DNA of 64,000 bases from positions 248,001 through 312,000 of the forward strand of contig NZ_JAJNEC010000006.1 in NCBI RefSeq assembly GCF_021044425.1, read 5' to 3'. The position numbers were made by a program, and so were the translations under genes. Position 1 is the first letter of the stretch. Every line of letters starts with the position of its first letter. Shown here piece after piece: positions 16,291-23,970 of the stretch. A model generated the notes under the pieces. The model worked only from the letters and a program-made list of their open reading frames with translations. It ran no database searches and was not told the origin of the DNA. Source of the stretch: Niabella pedocola (GTDB lineage Bacteria; Bacteroidota; Bacteroidia; Chitinophagales; Chitinophagaceae).

Positions 16291-17109
16291 ATGGAAACAA
16301 CAAAAATCCTGTCGGCTTCTTTCCTCGACATTTTGTTTGATGGAAGAAACAAAGCCTATGGCGCTTATGAATTACGGAACACCTATAACCGCCGGTTGAT
16401 AAAAGCACTGGGTGCCACCGGGTTGATCATTGCTACTTTTATGGGGGCTTCCGCTTTGAAAGGTGCCGAATCCAAAAAGGCACCGGTTCCTATTATAAGC
16501 CACGTTGTGGATCTTACCAAAATAGAGGAACCGGAAAAAGCAGAGCCGCCGGCGCCACCACCTCCCAAACTGCAGGAACCTAAAAAGATTGCAACTACAC
16601 AATTTGTAATTCCCAAAATTGTACAGGACAAAGAGGTGGTAACACCACCGCCTACGCAGGACGACCTGGCGGATGTAAAGATCGGGTTGAAAAATGTTGA
16701 AGGAGAGAAATTGGGGAATATTGCGGTGCCACCGGATGGTCTTCCAGACGGGAAGGGGATCTTAGACGTGAAACCAAAGGAGAAAATACCGGAAATCTTT
16801 GAAATCGTTCAGGTGGAGGCTAGTTATCCCGGAGACTGGCTTCGGTTTCTGACAACGAACCTCCGTGGTGAAATACCGGTAGATAATGGAGCAACCCCGG
16901 GCAGATATCAGGTTCTGGTGCAGTTTGTGGTAGATGTAAACGGAACGGTAAGTGATGTTAAGGTGCTAAAAGATCCCGGTTTCGGTATGGGCGCGGAAGC
17001 GATCCGGGTAATTAAAAAGTCGGGAAAATGGAAAGCGGCTATTCAAAATGGATATCCGGTAAAGGCCTACCGGAAACAACCGATCACCTTCGAAGTATTG
17101 GATCAATGA
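16291..17109 (+). CDS. tonB: Energy transducer TonB
   Basis: The 272 residues have a cytoplasmic N-terminus with the Bacteroidota KAYGAYELR(N)TYNRR segment (about 21-36), one transmembrane helix (about 38-57), a proline-rich periplasmic linker (EPPAPPPPKLQEPKK, about 81-95) and a C-terminal TonB domain (about 180-272) with FVVDVNGTVSDVKVLKDPGFG and a FEVLDQ end. TonB couples the inner-membrane proton gradient to outer-membrane receptors, which are abundant in this phylum. It is adjacent to exbD in the same direction and probably works with it. A strong terminator follows at 17231. Confidence 0.92.
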   Translation: METTKILSASFLDILFDGRNKAYGAYELRNTYNRRLIKALGATGLIIATFMGASALKGAESKKAPVPIISHVVDLTKIEEPEKAEPPAPPPPKLQEPKKIATTQFVIPKIVQDKEVVTPPPTQDDLADVKIGLKNVEGEKLGNIAVPPDGLPDGKGILDVKPKEKIPEIFEIVQVEASYPGDWLRFLTTNLRGEIPVDNGATPGRYQVLVQFVVDVNGTVSDVKVLKDPGFGMGAEAIRVIKKSGKWKAAIQNGYPVKAYRKQPITFEVLDQ

Positions 17110-17230
17110 TAGCCGGATGGAGTGCTGGTTGCTTCGATCTGTTAAGGAAATTGATGGCGGTTTAAATACCGGCTGGTCCATGATGCTCATTTTCAGTAAT
17201 GTGGATCAGGGATATTAAACCATCTGCAGG
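17110..17230. other. Non-coding start of a 330-base gap
   Basis: The gap from 17110 to 17439 contains the terminator at 17231 and a -7 box at 17414. In the rest no coding frame, repeat or RNA structure was recognised. Confidence 0.6.
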
Positions 17231-17258
17231 AACCGGGGAGCTGTTGCCCCGGTTTTTT
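17231..17258 (+). terminator. Intrinsic terminator after exbD-tonB
   Basis: AACCGGGG (17231-17238) pairs with CCCCGGTT (17247-17254) around an 8-base loop, and a T-run follows. Confidence 0.88.
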
Positions 17259-17413
17259 GCGGGCTTGCGCTAAAATCCGGGAATATTTAAAAAATGGTTA
17301 GAAAGTTGAATTGGTCATGAAAACAGTTAACGGTTGTCTGTTCAGGAAAAGTTGAGGGCAGGTCGATCTTTTAGGAGGCAGAGGACAGATCATAAAACCT
17401 CGCAGCTTTTGCG

Positions 17414-17421
17414 TAATTTTG
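17414..17421 (+). promoter_or_regulatory. -7 box of psd
   Basis: TAATTTTG fits TAnnTTTG, 18 bases before the psd ATG. No clear -33 element is present. Confidence 0.4.
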
Positions 17422-17439
17422 CGGCCTAAATAAAAACAA

Positions 17440-18099
17440 ATGACATTACACAGGGAAGGCCGGGCCACCATAACCATTAGTACGATATTGTTTTTAATCG
17501 TAAGTTTTGTTTTTTACTATTTCCTGTTTGAGGCATATCCGGTTATTTTCTGGATCCTCGAAACGGCATGGATCGTGGTATTTGCATTGATCATTTCATT
17601 TTTCAGGATTCCCGGACGGAATTATACCATGGACGACACCGCGGTGATTGCTCCCTGCGACGGCAAGGTGGTGGTGATTGAGGAAGTGGAGGCTGATGAA
17701 TATTTTAAAGATCGCAGGATACAGGTATCCATTTTTATGAGCCCGCTGAATGTGCATGTGAACCGCAACCCGGTAAATGGCGAGATCGTATATAACCAGT
17801 ACCACAAGGGAAAATACCTGGTGGCCTGGCACCCGAAATCTTCTACGGAAAATGAGCGGCATTCCAATGTGTACCGGCATAGCAGCGGAAAAGAGGTGCT
17901 TACCAAACAAATTGCGGGCGCATTGGCCAAACGGATCGTAAACTATAACCAGGTGGGTAAAAAGGTAAAGCAGAACGAGGAAATGGGATTTATCAAGTTC
18001 GGTTCCCGGGTAGACCTGCTGCTGCCGCTGGATGCAAAAATAAATGTAAAGATCGGTGATGTAGCAGTAGGAGGCGTAACCGTGGTTGCCCGCTGGTAA
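17440..18099 (+). CDS. psd: Phosphatidylserine decarboxylase proenzyme (short form)
   Basis: The enzyme decarboxylates phosphatidylserine to phosphatidylethanolamine at the inner membrane. The 219 residues fit the short, archaeal-like Psd form. Two hydrophobic segments near the N-terminus (about 15-33 and 37-52) anchor it. The catalytic domain contains SPLNVHVNRNPVNG (about 104-117) with the conserved histidine region. The self-cleavage site lies in KFGSRVDLLLP (Gly-Ser, about 186-187), whose Ser becomes the pyruvoyl group of the alpha chain. It stands alone between two terminators. Confidence 0.93.
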   Translation: MTLHREGRATITISTILFLIVSFVFYYFLFEAYPVIFWILETAWIVVFALIISFFRIPGRNYTMDDTAVIAPCDGKVVVIEEVEADEYFKDRRIQVSIFMSPLNVHVNRNPVNGEIVYNQYHKGKYLVAWHPKSSTENERHSNVYRHSSGKEVLTKQIAGALAKRIVNYNQVGKKVKQNEEMGFIKFGSRVDLLLPLDAKINVKIGDVAVGGVTVVARW

Positions 18100-18115
18100 C
18101 AGGCAGGAAAAATTT

Positions 18116-18149
18116 AAGCTCCGTGCGTTACCCGTACGGAGCTTTTTTT
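18116..18149 (+). terminator. Intrinsic terminator after psd
   Basis: AAGCTCCGT (18116-18124) pairs with ACGGAGCTT (18136-18144) and is followed by a T-run, 16 bases after the psd stop. Confidence 0.88.
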
Positions 18150-18187
18150 ATGCGGTGTGTCGTGGCGTCTATATCAAATGATGTTTT

Positions 18188-18218
18188 ATAGATTTTATCT
18201 ATGGGCTATAGAAACTAT
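18188..18218 (+). promoter_or_regulatory. OxyR-like half-sites upstream of the peroxiredoxin promoter
   Basis: ATAG-N7-CTAT at 18188-18202 matches one OxyR-type dimer half-site exactly. ATAG-N3-CTAT follows at 18208-18218 with different spacing. The whole is flanked by CAAATGAT/ATCATTTG inverted arms (about 18175 and 18217). It lies directly upstream of the -33 element of a peroxiredoxin gene. OxyR control is an inference from position and motif only. Confidence 0.4.
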
Positions 18219-18220
18219 CA

Positions 18221-18252
18221 TTTGAAGCACCTTGCTTTTTGTGGTACTTTTG
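18221..18252 (+). promoter_or_regulatory. Bacteroidota-type promoter of the peroxiredoxin operon
   Basis: TTTG (18221-18224), 20 bases, then TACTTTTG (18245-18252). Both elements fit the -33/-7 consensus and its spacing. This is the most complete such promoter in the window. The start codon lies about 50 bases downstream. Confidence 0.7.
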
Positions 18253-18304
18253 CACCGCAATTGAAAAACATAAATCATATTTCATAAACTATAAAACAGA
18301 AAGT

Positions 18305-18940
18305 ATGCCTTTAGTAGGAAAGAAATTCCCAAGTGTGGCCATTGACGCGATGTCTGAGATGGGAGATACGTTGAAGATCGATGTATACAAAGAAGCCGTA
18401 GAAAATAAAAAGAAAGTATTGTTATTCTGGTATCCCAAGGATTTTACGTTTGTATGTCCTACAGAATTGCACGCTTTTCAGGAAGCCATCCAGGAGTTTG
18501 AAAAGCGCAACACAATCATTATCGGAGCGTCCTGCGATACAGCGGAAGTGCATTTTGCGTGGTTAAATACACCTAAGGATAATGGAGGAATTGAAGGCGT
18601 AACCTATCCGATTCTTGCAGATACACACCGTTACCTGTCGGGTGAACTGGGTATCCTGGATGCTGATTATGAGGTAAACGATGAAACCGGTGAGGTAAAG
18701 CTAAGCGGATCCAATGTCAGCTACCGCGCTACCTATCTTATCGACGAGGAAGGCAAAGTATTTCATGAAAGTGTAAATGATATGCCTGTGGGACGGAATG
18801 TTCAGGAATACCTGCGGTTGATTGATGCCTATGCCCATGTGCAAAAACATGGAGAAGTGTGCCCGGCAAACTGGGAGGAGGGTAAAAAAGCGATGAACGC
18901 TGATCGTGAAGGCGTGGCTGCTTATTTTAGTGAGAATTAA
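18305..18940 (+). CDS. 2-Cys peroxiredoxin (AhpC/Prx1 type)
   Basis: The start is the ATG at 18305 (MPLVGKKFPSVAID). The in-frame TTG at 18239 lies inside the promoter and is rejected. The 211 residues form a thioredoxin-fold peroxidase. The peroxidatic Cys51 sits in FTFVCPTELHAF and the resolving Cys (about 186) in GEVCPANW near the C-terminus, as in typical 2-Cys peroxiredoxins. It reduces hydrogen peroxide and organic peroxides in the cytosol. The next gene encodes a thioredoxin-like protein that could be its electron donor, and no AhpF is present. The promoter carries OxyR-like half-sites. Confidence 0.95.
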   Translation: MPLVGKKFPSVAIDAMSEMGDTLKIDVYKEAVENKKKVLLFWYPKDFTFVCPTELHAFQEAIQEFEKRNTIIIGASCDTAEVHFAWLNTPKDNGGIEGVTYPILADTHRYLSGELGILDADYEVNDETGEVKLSGSNVSYRATYLIDEEGKVFHESVNDMPVGRNVQEYLRLIDAYAHVQKHGEVCPANWEEGKKAMNADREGVAAYFSEN

Positions 18941-18950
18941 AAAAAAGATT

Positions 18951-19265
18951 ATGTACGTAGAATTGAGTGAAGATAATTTACAGCAACTGGTAGCCGATAA
19001 TGAAAAGGTGATGGTGCAATACGGTGCTGGTTGGTGCGGCAACTGCCGGATCATGAAGCCCAAGTTTAAAAAGCTGGCCAGCGAAAATGAAGGTGTTGCT
19101 TTTATTTATGTGGACGCCGAAAAGTTGCCCGAATCCCGCAAGCTGGCGAAAGTAGACAACCTGCCCACTTTTGCGGCCTTTAAGAATGGTCAGTTGTTAA
19201 ACCAGGTGCAAACGAACCAGGCTGCATCTTTAAATGAATTATTTAATGAAATTACCAATAATTAG
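18951..19265 (+). CDS. Thioredoxin family protein with a CGNC active site
   Basis: The 104 residues starting MYVELSEDNL form a thioredoxin fold. The redox motif is GWCGNCRIMKPKF (Cys about 28 and 31), with Gly-Asn in place of the usual Gly-Pro, and the cis-proline is in NLPTFAAF. A start further upstream at 18906 would overlap the peroxiredoxin gene and is less likely. The gene begins 10 bases after the peroxiredoxin stop and overlaps the next gene, so the three are translationally linked. It probably recycles the peroxiredoxin. Asn instead of Pro should change the redox potential. Confidence 0.9.
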   Translation: MYVELSEDNLQQLVADNEKVMVQYGAGWCGNCRIMKPKFKKLASENEGVAFIYVDAEKLPESRKLAKVDNLPTFAAFKNGQLLNQVQTNQAASLNELFNEITNN

Positions 19266-19491
19266 GAAATTATACCAGGCGGCTCCTCCGGAGAAGTTGC
19301 AGGCAACAGTAGAAGTGCTGGAAGCCTTTTCTGAGATGAATATAAAAGATGAAGAGCTGGATGTTGCCGGTGAGCTGATCACCAACCTGTGCGGTGCCAT
19401 TGAGGTGCATGAACTGGTGAAGAGCGGCATGCGGGAGTCGGATGCACTGAATCATTTTTCAAAAAAAGTGCTGGGATCGATAGACCGCTAA
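19246..19491 (+). CDS. DUF6952 family protein
   Basis: The 81 residues from MKLPIIRKLYQAAPPEKLQ are small and mostly helical. They resemble a Bacteroidota family that regularly follows peroxiredoxin and thioredoxin genes (family name from memory). The conserved pattern is the MKLP-I-R start, an E-L-D-V-A-G-E-L segment and a V-L-G-S-I-D end. No catalytic motif is visible. The frame overlaps the thioredoxin end by 20 bases, which signals coupling. A role in peroxide defence is inferred from context only. The in-frame ATG at 19234 is an alternative start. Confidence 0.8.
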   Translation: MKLPIIRKLYQAAPPEKLQATVEVLEAFSEMNIKDEELDVAGELITNLCGAIEVHELVKSGMRESDALNHFSKKVLGSIDR

Positions 19492-19514
19492 GGTGGTTAT
19501 TACAATTGTTTTTT

Positions 19515-19546
19515 AAGCATCCTGTCAAAAGCAGGATGCTTTTTTA
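19515..19546 (+). terminator. Intrinsic terminator after the peroxiredoxin operon
   Basis: AAGCATCCTG (19515-19524) pairs with CAGGATGCTT (19532-19541) around a 7-base loop, and a T-run follows. Confidence 0.9.
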
Positions 19547-19610
19547 TGTGTTACAGTGGATTGTTGCGCTGTCCTGTATCCCTTATGGGTTAAGACAAAA
19601 GAATGATTCC

Positions 19611-20189
19611 TTATTGCAGCACCCGGATGATCTTTACAAATTGCTTTTTGTAATAACCCGAAAAGGTAGAGATGATAACCCCGGTGCCGCTGCCTGCGGC
19701 ATGAATAAAGTTCAGCGGCTCTTTATTGGAAGTAATGATCCCGATATGCCCGATCCTGCGGCTGTTTTCTCCCCTGAACAGGATGAGGTCGCCGGGTAAT
19801 GCCTTTTGCGGACTTACTGCCGTGCCCACATATTCATAATCATAAGAGCTGCGGGGCGATTTTACATGGTAATGCCGGAAAATATGATAGAGGAAACCGG
19901 AGCAGTCGAATCCTTTCCCCGGATCGGCCGACCCGTATTTATACGGAGTACCCAGGAAGGTTTTGGCATAGGCGGTAAATTCCCTGCGATCGATAGGCAA
20001 TGGCCGGTCCATCGACAGGGCCATGGTGGCATCAGGAGTACGGGTACCTTGCTCGGAAGGATTGGCCGTTGCAGAGCCGGAAGCCGGAGTGTTAACAGGC
20101 GCCGGGGAACGCCTGCCTTTTTTTGAAGCGGTACAGGCGCTCAGCGCCAGCAGCAATATCAGAAGGAGCCGTAAGGACGGTTGTGTCAT
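19611..20189 (-). CDS. NlpC/P60 family lipoprotein endopeptidase
   Basis: The 192 residues begin with a lipoprotein signal ending in ALSAC (Cys at about 19). A 45-residue Pro/Ser/Thr-rich linker follows, and then the NlpC/P60 domain. The catalytic Cys lies in FDCSGF (about 115). The first His is in RIGHIGIIT (about 153), and the third polar residue is His in NFIHAAG (about 167). Such enzymes cut gamma-D-Glu-meso-DAP bonds in peptidoglycan peptides, from an outer- or inner-membrane anchor. It stands alone on the minus strand. Confidence 0.92.
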   Translation of the reverse strand: MTQPSLRLLLILLLALSACTASKKGRRSPAPVNTPASGSATANPSEQGTRTPDATMALSMDRPLPIDRREFTAYAKTFLGTPYKYGSADPGKGFDCSGFLYHIFRHYHVKSPRSSYDYEYVGTAVSPQKALPGDLILFRGENSRRIGHIGIITSNKEPLNFIHAAGSGTGVIISTFSGYYKKQFVKIIRVLQ

Positions 20190-20273
20190 CGTTCACCTAC
20201 GCAGCAATTATAATGCCGGTACCGGCGTATTACCGTTTAAATAGAAGCCGCTTCGTTTTGAGAAATTATCGGG

Positions 20274-20281
20274 TATATTTG
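20274..20281 (+). promoter_or_regulatory. -7 box upstream of the NTF2-like gene
   Basis: TATATTTG fits TAnnTTTG, 19 bases before the ATG at 20301. Confidence 0.45.
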
Positions 20282-20300
20282 TGGGTTAAACAATGATCTT

Positions 20301-20738
20301 ATGCGTGTACGATTTTTTGCATTCGTTTTAGCAATCCTGCTTGCTCCAGTTACTACTTTATGGGCACAGGGAAAAACCACCCGTCAGGTGGAAGCTGCCG
20401 TTAAAAAGCTCACCAAGGCTATGCTGGACAGTGATATACCCGTATTGAGTGCATTGGCATCGGGGCAATTGACCTACGGGCATTCCAGCGGCAAAGTGCA
20501 GAATAAGGCGGAGTTCCTGGAATCTTTTAAAACCGGGGCCAGCGATTTTACAAAGATCGATATTAAAGATCAAACCGTTTATATCGTAAACAATACCGCT
20601 ATCGTACGTCATTTGCTGGATGCAGATACCAATGATAATAAGCAACCGGGGCATACTACATTGAAGATTATGACCGTTTGGACAAAACAAGGCAACCAAT
20701 GGGTATTGATCGCCCGTCAGGCTGTAAAGGCCCAATAA
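20301..20738 (+). CDS. Secreted NTF2-like (DUF4440-type) protein
   Basis: The 145 residues start with a signal peptide (MRVRFFAFVLAILLAPVTTLWAQ). A cone-shaped NTF2-like fold is suggested by the VEAAVKKLTKAMLDSDIPVLSALASGQLTYGHSSG and WTKQGNQWVLIARQAVK segments typical of nuclear-transport-factor-2-like proteins. The fold hosts enzymes and small-molecule binders, and no catalytic residues can be named. It lies 13 bases upstream of the DUF4861 gene in the same direction, so both probably act in the periplasm in one pathway. Confidence 0.8.
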   Translation: MRVRFFAFVLAILLAPVTTLWAQGKTTRQVEAAVKKLTKAMLDSDIPVLSALASGQLTYGHSSGKVQNKAEFLESFKTGASDFTKIDIKDQTVYIVNNTAIVRHLLDADTNDNKQPGHTTLKIMTVWTKQGNQWVLIARQAVKAQ

Positions 20739-20751
20739 AATATACGAATAC

Positions 20752-22011
20752 ATGAAAGGATTTTTTTTAACAATAGCCGTCGCTGTTGGAGTGGTTGTGT
20801 CTGCCCAAACGAAAACCATTGAGGTGATCAATCCTTCGGCGATGGAACGGAAAGACGAGCTGGTGGTATTGAAACGCACATGGATCAAACGAAAACTGCC
20901 TGCTTTGAAAGAAGGGCAATACCTGCTGGTTACAGATAAAAAGGTACCGCAGCTGGTACAGTTTGATGATCTGGACGGCGACGGAATCTGGGATGAAGCG
21001 GTGTTGCTGCTAAACCTGGCTCCCAAACAAAAGCGGGTGCTTTCCGTGGCTGCCGGCGACCGGCCTGCAGCGATAAAGGCCGTAGTACGTGCCTATGTGC
21101 GGCAGAAGCACCGGCTTCCGGATAATAGTTTTGGAGATAATGTGGTAACGGATACCATGCCGTATAATAATATCCCAACGGACTTTTCAAAACAACAATT
21201 GCCGCCTTATTTAACGGAAGGACCGGCATGGGAAAATGACAAGGTGGGCTTTCGCAAATATTTTGATATACGGAATGCCAATGATATCTGGGGAAAACGG
21301 GTATCCAATATGGTGTTGGATGAGGTAGGGGCCCATCCGGGAAACAGCTACCATAATTTATCAGACTGGGGAATGGACATTCTGAAAGTAGGGAAATCGC
21401 TGGGAGCGGGTGCCCTGGCGCTTCGTACAAAAGTAAACGGAAAAGATTCGCTCATCCGGTTTGGACGTAATGTACAGCAAGTGGTTTACCGGCAGTTAAG
21501 CTCCGGACCGCTGCGTTCCGTGTTTGAAATACAGTACAAGAACTGGCAGTATCTTCTGGATGCAATGCCCATCAATGTTACAGAGCAGATCAGTATCTGG
21601 GGCGGACAATATTTTTTCGAAAACAAAGTAACTTTCAGTAACCTGCCGGCCAACGCATCACTGGTAACGGGTACGATCGATTTTTACAGCAAACAGGAGC
21701 ATAAAATAAACCGTTCAGGAATTGCGGGTCTGTATACCTATGATCAGCAAAGCGAAAATAAAGATCAGCTGGGGTTGGGCATTTTAACAGCGGCATCGGA
21801 TGTAAAAGGCTGGGGACATATTAGCGCACAGAACACAGATGTTACGAATGTATTTACATTGGATATGAAGGTGCAGGCCGGCCGGCCCATGGTGTACCGT
21901 TACTATGTAGGATGGGAAGTGACCGATAATGCCTTTGCCACGCAACAGGGATTTGAAAAAATGATCACAGCGGAGGCCGAAAAATTTGCCAAACCATTGG
22001 TGATCCGGTAA
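20752..22011 (+). CDS. DUF4861 family secreted protein
   Basis: The 419 residues start with a signal peptide ending near VVVSAQ. The mature part matches the general layout of DUF4861 proteins, found beside carbohydrate-degradation genes in Bacteroidota: PSAMERKDELVVL near the N-terminus, VQFDDLDGDGIWDEAVLL (about 63-80), and a W-G-M-D-I-L-K-V-G-K-S-L-GAGALAL block (about 205-225). The beta-rich fold resembles carbohydrate-active enzymes, and a glycan-related hydrolytic or lyase role is suspected but not shown. No SusC/SusD pair or sugar regulator is nearby. Confidence 0.75.
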   Translation: MKGFFLTIAVAVGVVVSAQTKTIEVINPSAMERKDELVVLKRTWIKRKLPALKEGQYLLVTDKKVPQLVQFDDLDGDGIWDEAVLLLNLAPKQKRVLSVAAGDRPAAIKAVVRAYVRQKHRLPDNSFGDNVVTDTMPYNNIPTDFSKQQLPPYLTEGPAWENDKVGFRKYFDIRNANDIWGKRVSNMVLDEVGAHPGNSYHNLSDWGMDILKVGKSLGAGALALRTKVNGKDSLIRFGRNVQQVVYRQLSSGPLRSVFEIQYKNWQYLLDAMPINVTEQISIWGGQYFFENKVTFSNLPANASLVTGTIDFYSKQEHKINRSGIAGLYTYDQQSENKDQLGLGILTAASDVKGWGHISAQNTDVTNVFTLDMKVQAGRPMVYRYYVGWEVTDNAFATQQGFEKMITAEAEKFAKPLVIR

Positions 22012-22189
22012 GATTGCAGGGGTAACTATTTAACCCTCCGGGTTAGCGCTGTGTCTGCCGGATGTGGGGTGCTTAATTCCCCAATTTTGGGATACAGATA
22101 TACATTTTATCCGGGGAGATGCCGGAATAGTAACGGTATCTTCGCTTTCCAATATCTCAAATTAGTTATTAGATTCCAGCAAAAAGCAA

Positions 22190-22792
22190 CTACCAGTCTT
22201 TTCCGTTGCTGGTTCCATATTGTGATTTATCCTCTGAGATCCGCTGCTGGGTGTTTTTTTCCTTATTTTCTAACTTGTTAAGCTGGTTTTGAGCCTGGTG
22301 CTGATTGAGTCTGGATTTGTCGGGCTTCCGGTTTTCGTCTTCCTTTTTATCCTGTCCGCCGCCGCTTTGCTTCTTCCTTTCCAGTAAGGCTTTTTGCAGG
22401 TTCTCACGCGCCTTTGTATCATTGCTGTTAAAGCGCAGCGCATTCTTATACGCTTCAATGCTTGCCTCCAGCTTATTTTGGTTGGAGTATACCACACCCG
22501 TGTTATAGTAGGCGCCGGCACGCAGTTCATCACTGGTTTGCCGGGATGTAGCCACCTGCGCATATGTTTTTATGGCCTCATCCTGTTTTTTCAGCCGGTA
22601 TAAAGCGTTGCCTTTATTCATCAGGGCGGTGTATTTCTGAGGACCGTCCATCGCCTTATCATAGGCTTTTACAGCCTCCTCCATTTTGCCCTCCTTGTAG
22701 TATTCGTTTCCTTGTTTTATAAAGCTGCTTCCGTCCTGGGCCAGCAGAGGAAGGGCGATGAGGTGTAACAGGTATACAAAATGGCTTTTCAT
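22190..22792 (-). CDS. batC: BatC-like tetratricopeptide repeat protein
   Basis: The 200 residues have a signal peptide (MKSHFVYLLHLIALPLLAQ), three or four TPR motifs (about 25-140: QGNEYYKEGKMEEAVKAYDKAM, KGNALYRLKKQDEAIKTYAQV, TGVVYSNQNKLEASIEAYKNAL) and a charged, low-complexity C-terminus (about 150-200) rich in Lys, Asp and Asn. BatC homologues accompany VWA proteins BatA/BatB in the aerotolerance operon. The start overlaps the end of batB by 4 bases (ATGA-type overlap on the minus strand), so translation is coupled. A role in envelope stress or oxygen tolerance is inferred from the family. Confidence 0.82.
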   Translation of the reverse strand: MKSHFVYLLHLIALPLLAQDGSSFIKQGNEYYKEGKMEEAVKAYDKAMDGPQKYTALMNKGNALYRLKKQDEAIKTYAQVATSRQTSDELRAGAYYNTGVVYSNQNKLEASIEAYKNALRFNSNDTKARENLQKALLERKKQSGGGQDKKEDENRKPDKSRLNQHQAQNQLNKLENKEKNTQQRISEDKSQYGTSNGKDW

Positions 22793-23793
22793 TCTTTTGC
22801 TTTTTTACCTTCGGGTAATAGCTGCTCTGCCACTAAGAGTAAGAGCATGGCCGCCGCAAATACCCAGAAATAATAGGAAAAGCTCATCAGATTGGCATCT
22901 CCGGTTACCTTCTTGTCGATCTGCGCCAACTGTGCATTGATCGTTTTAATGGCTGCATCAATATCGGTGAGCTGCACATACACCCCGTTGGTGTTGTTTG
23001 CGATCTGCTGTAATTCTTTCTGGTTGAGTTTTGAAACGATCGGCTGGCCCGTTTCCGGATCCAGTTTATTGCCACCGGTAGAGTCATCCGGTATATATGT
23101 ACCCCCGGGAGACCCGATGCCCACCGTGTTCACCATTAGCCCGCGTTTCTGCATTTCCTTTGAAAGCTCCAGGGCTTTTTCATCATGATCTTCTCCATCG
23201 GAGATGAGAATTACCGCCTTAAACTTGGCTTCCCGCTCTCCAAAGGTTTTGAAACTTTCTTCCAGGGCATCCCCGATAACAGTGCCTTTTACAGGCACCA
23301 CATCCGGTGAGGCATCGTTCACATAGATCTGGGCGGCGCTATGGTCGGCACTGATCGGCATCTGTATATAGGCTTTACCGGCAAACCATACCAACCCGAT
23401 GCGGTTATTGGGCATGGCATCCATCATTTTACTGATAAATTGCTTGGCCAGCAGCAGCCGGCTGGGCTTTACATCTTCGGCCAGCATGCTTTTGCTAAGA
23501 TCCAGGGCAAAAACCACGTCAATACCCTCCCGTTTAATGCCGTCGCTACCCCCGGGTTTGCGCAGGCTCATGGTACAGAGCACGCCCATCAGGAAGGCCA
23601 GGCACAGCAGGATAAATTTGAAATTAAACCGGAATGGGCTATATCCCCGGATCATGGATTTTACCAGGGCTGGTTCTCCTATTTTAAGGATCGTCCTTCT
23701 TTTCCATTGTTTTACTACAGAAAACAACAGGAGAAACAGCAACACTGCTGCGCTCAGCCAGATAAAATAAATGTATTGAAATTCAAAACTCAT
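22789..23793 (-). CDS. batB: BatB-like VWA-domain membrane protein
   Basis: The 334 residues have two N-terminal transmembrane segments (about 8-24 and 58-76), a von Willebrand A domain (about 88-300) and a C-terminal transmembrane segment (about 308-326). The MIDAS motif DLSKSM is at about 97-102, with the further metal ligands T (KGTVIGD, about 178) and D (ISDGEDHD, about 205). The domain presumably faces the periplasm. batA, moxR and batD are not adjacent. Upstream on the same strand lies a beta-lactamase-like gene instead, so the usual operon is reduced to batB-batC here. Confidence 0.88.
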   Translation of the reverse strand: MSFEFQYIYFIWLSAAVLLFLLLFSVVKQWKRRTILKIGEPALVKSMIRGYSPFRFNFKFILLCLAFLMGVLCTMSLRKPGGSDGIKREGIDVVFALDLSKSMLAEDVKPSRLLLAKQFISKMMDAMPNNRIGLVWFAGKAYIQMPISADHSAAQIYVNDASPDVVPVKGTVIGDALEESFKTFGEREAKFKAVILISDGEDHDEKALELSKEMQKRGLMVNTVGIGSPGGTYIPDDSTGGNKLDPETGQPIVSKLNQKELQQIANNTNGVYVQLTDIDAAIKTINAQLAQIDKKVTGDANLMSFSYYFWVFAAAMLLLLVAEQLLPEGKKAKE

Positions 23794-23805
23794 TGACTTC
23801 GTAAA

Positions 23806-23920
23806 GTTAATAAGTTGAGCGGGTTAAAACGTTAACAAGTTGATAAGGTAGCTTGCGGGAATATAAAAGATAGAAACGCAGAGCCCTCAGGACCTGTATC
23901 GCAGAGCCGCAACGGGTTCG
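23806..23920. repeat. Low-complexity word tract upstream of batB
   Basis: The gap holds iterated words such as GTTAATAAGTTGA and GTTAACAAGTTGATAAGG (23806-23850) and two CGCAGAGCC words near 23877-23910. They are similar in style to the other intergenic tracts. No gene is seen. Confidence 0.45.
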
Positions 23921-23970
23921 CTGCTTTTTCATTTAATATTTAGAATGGAATATGTTACATGCCTAACGGA

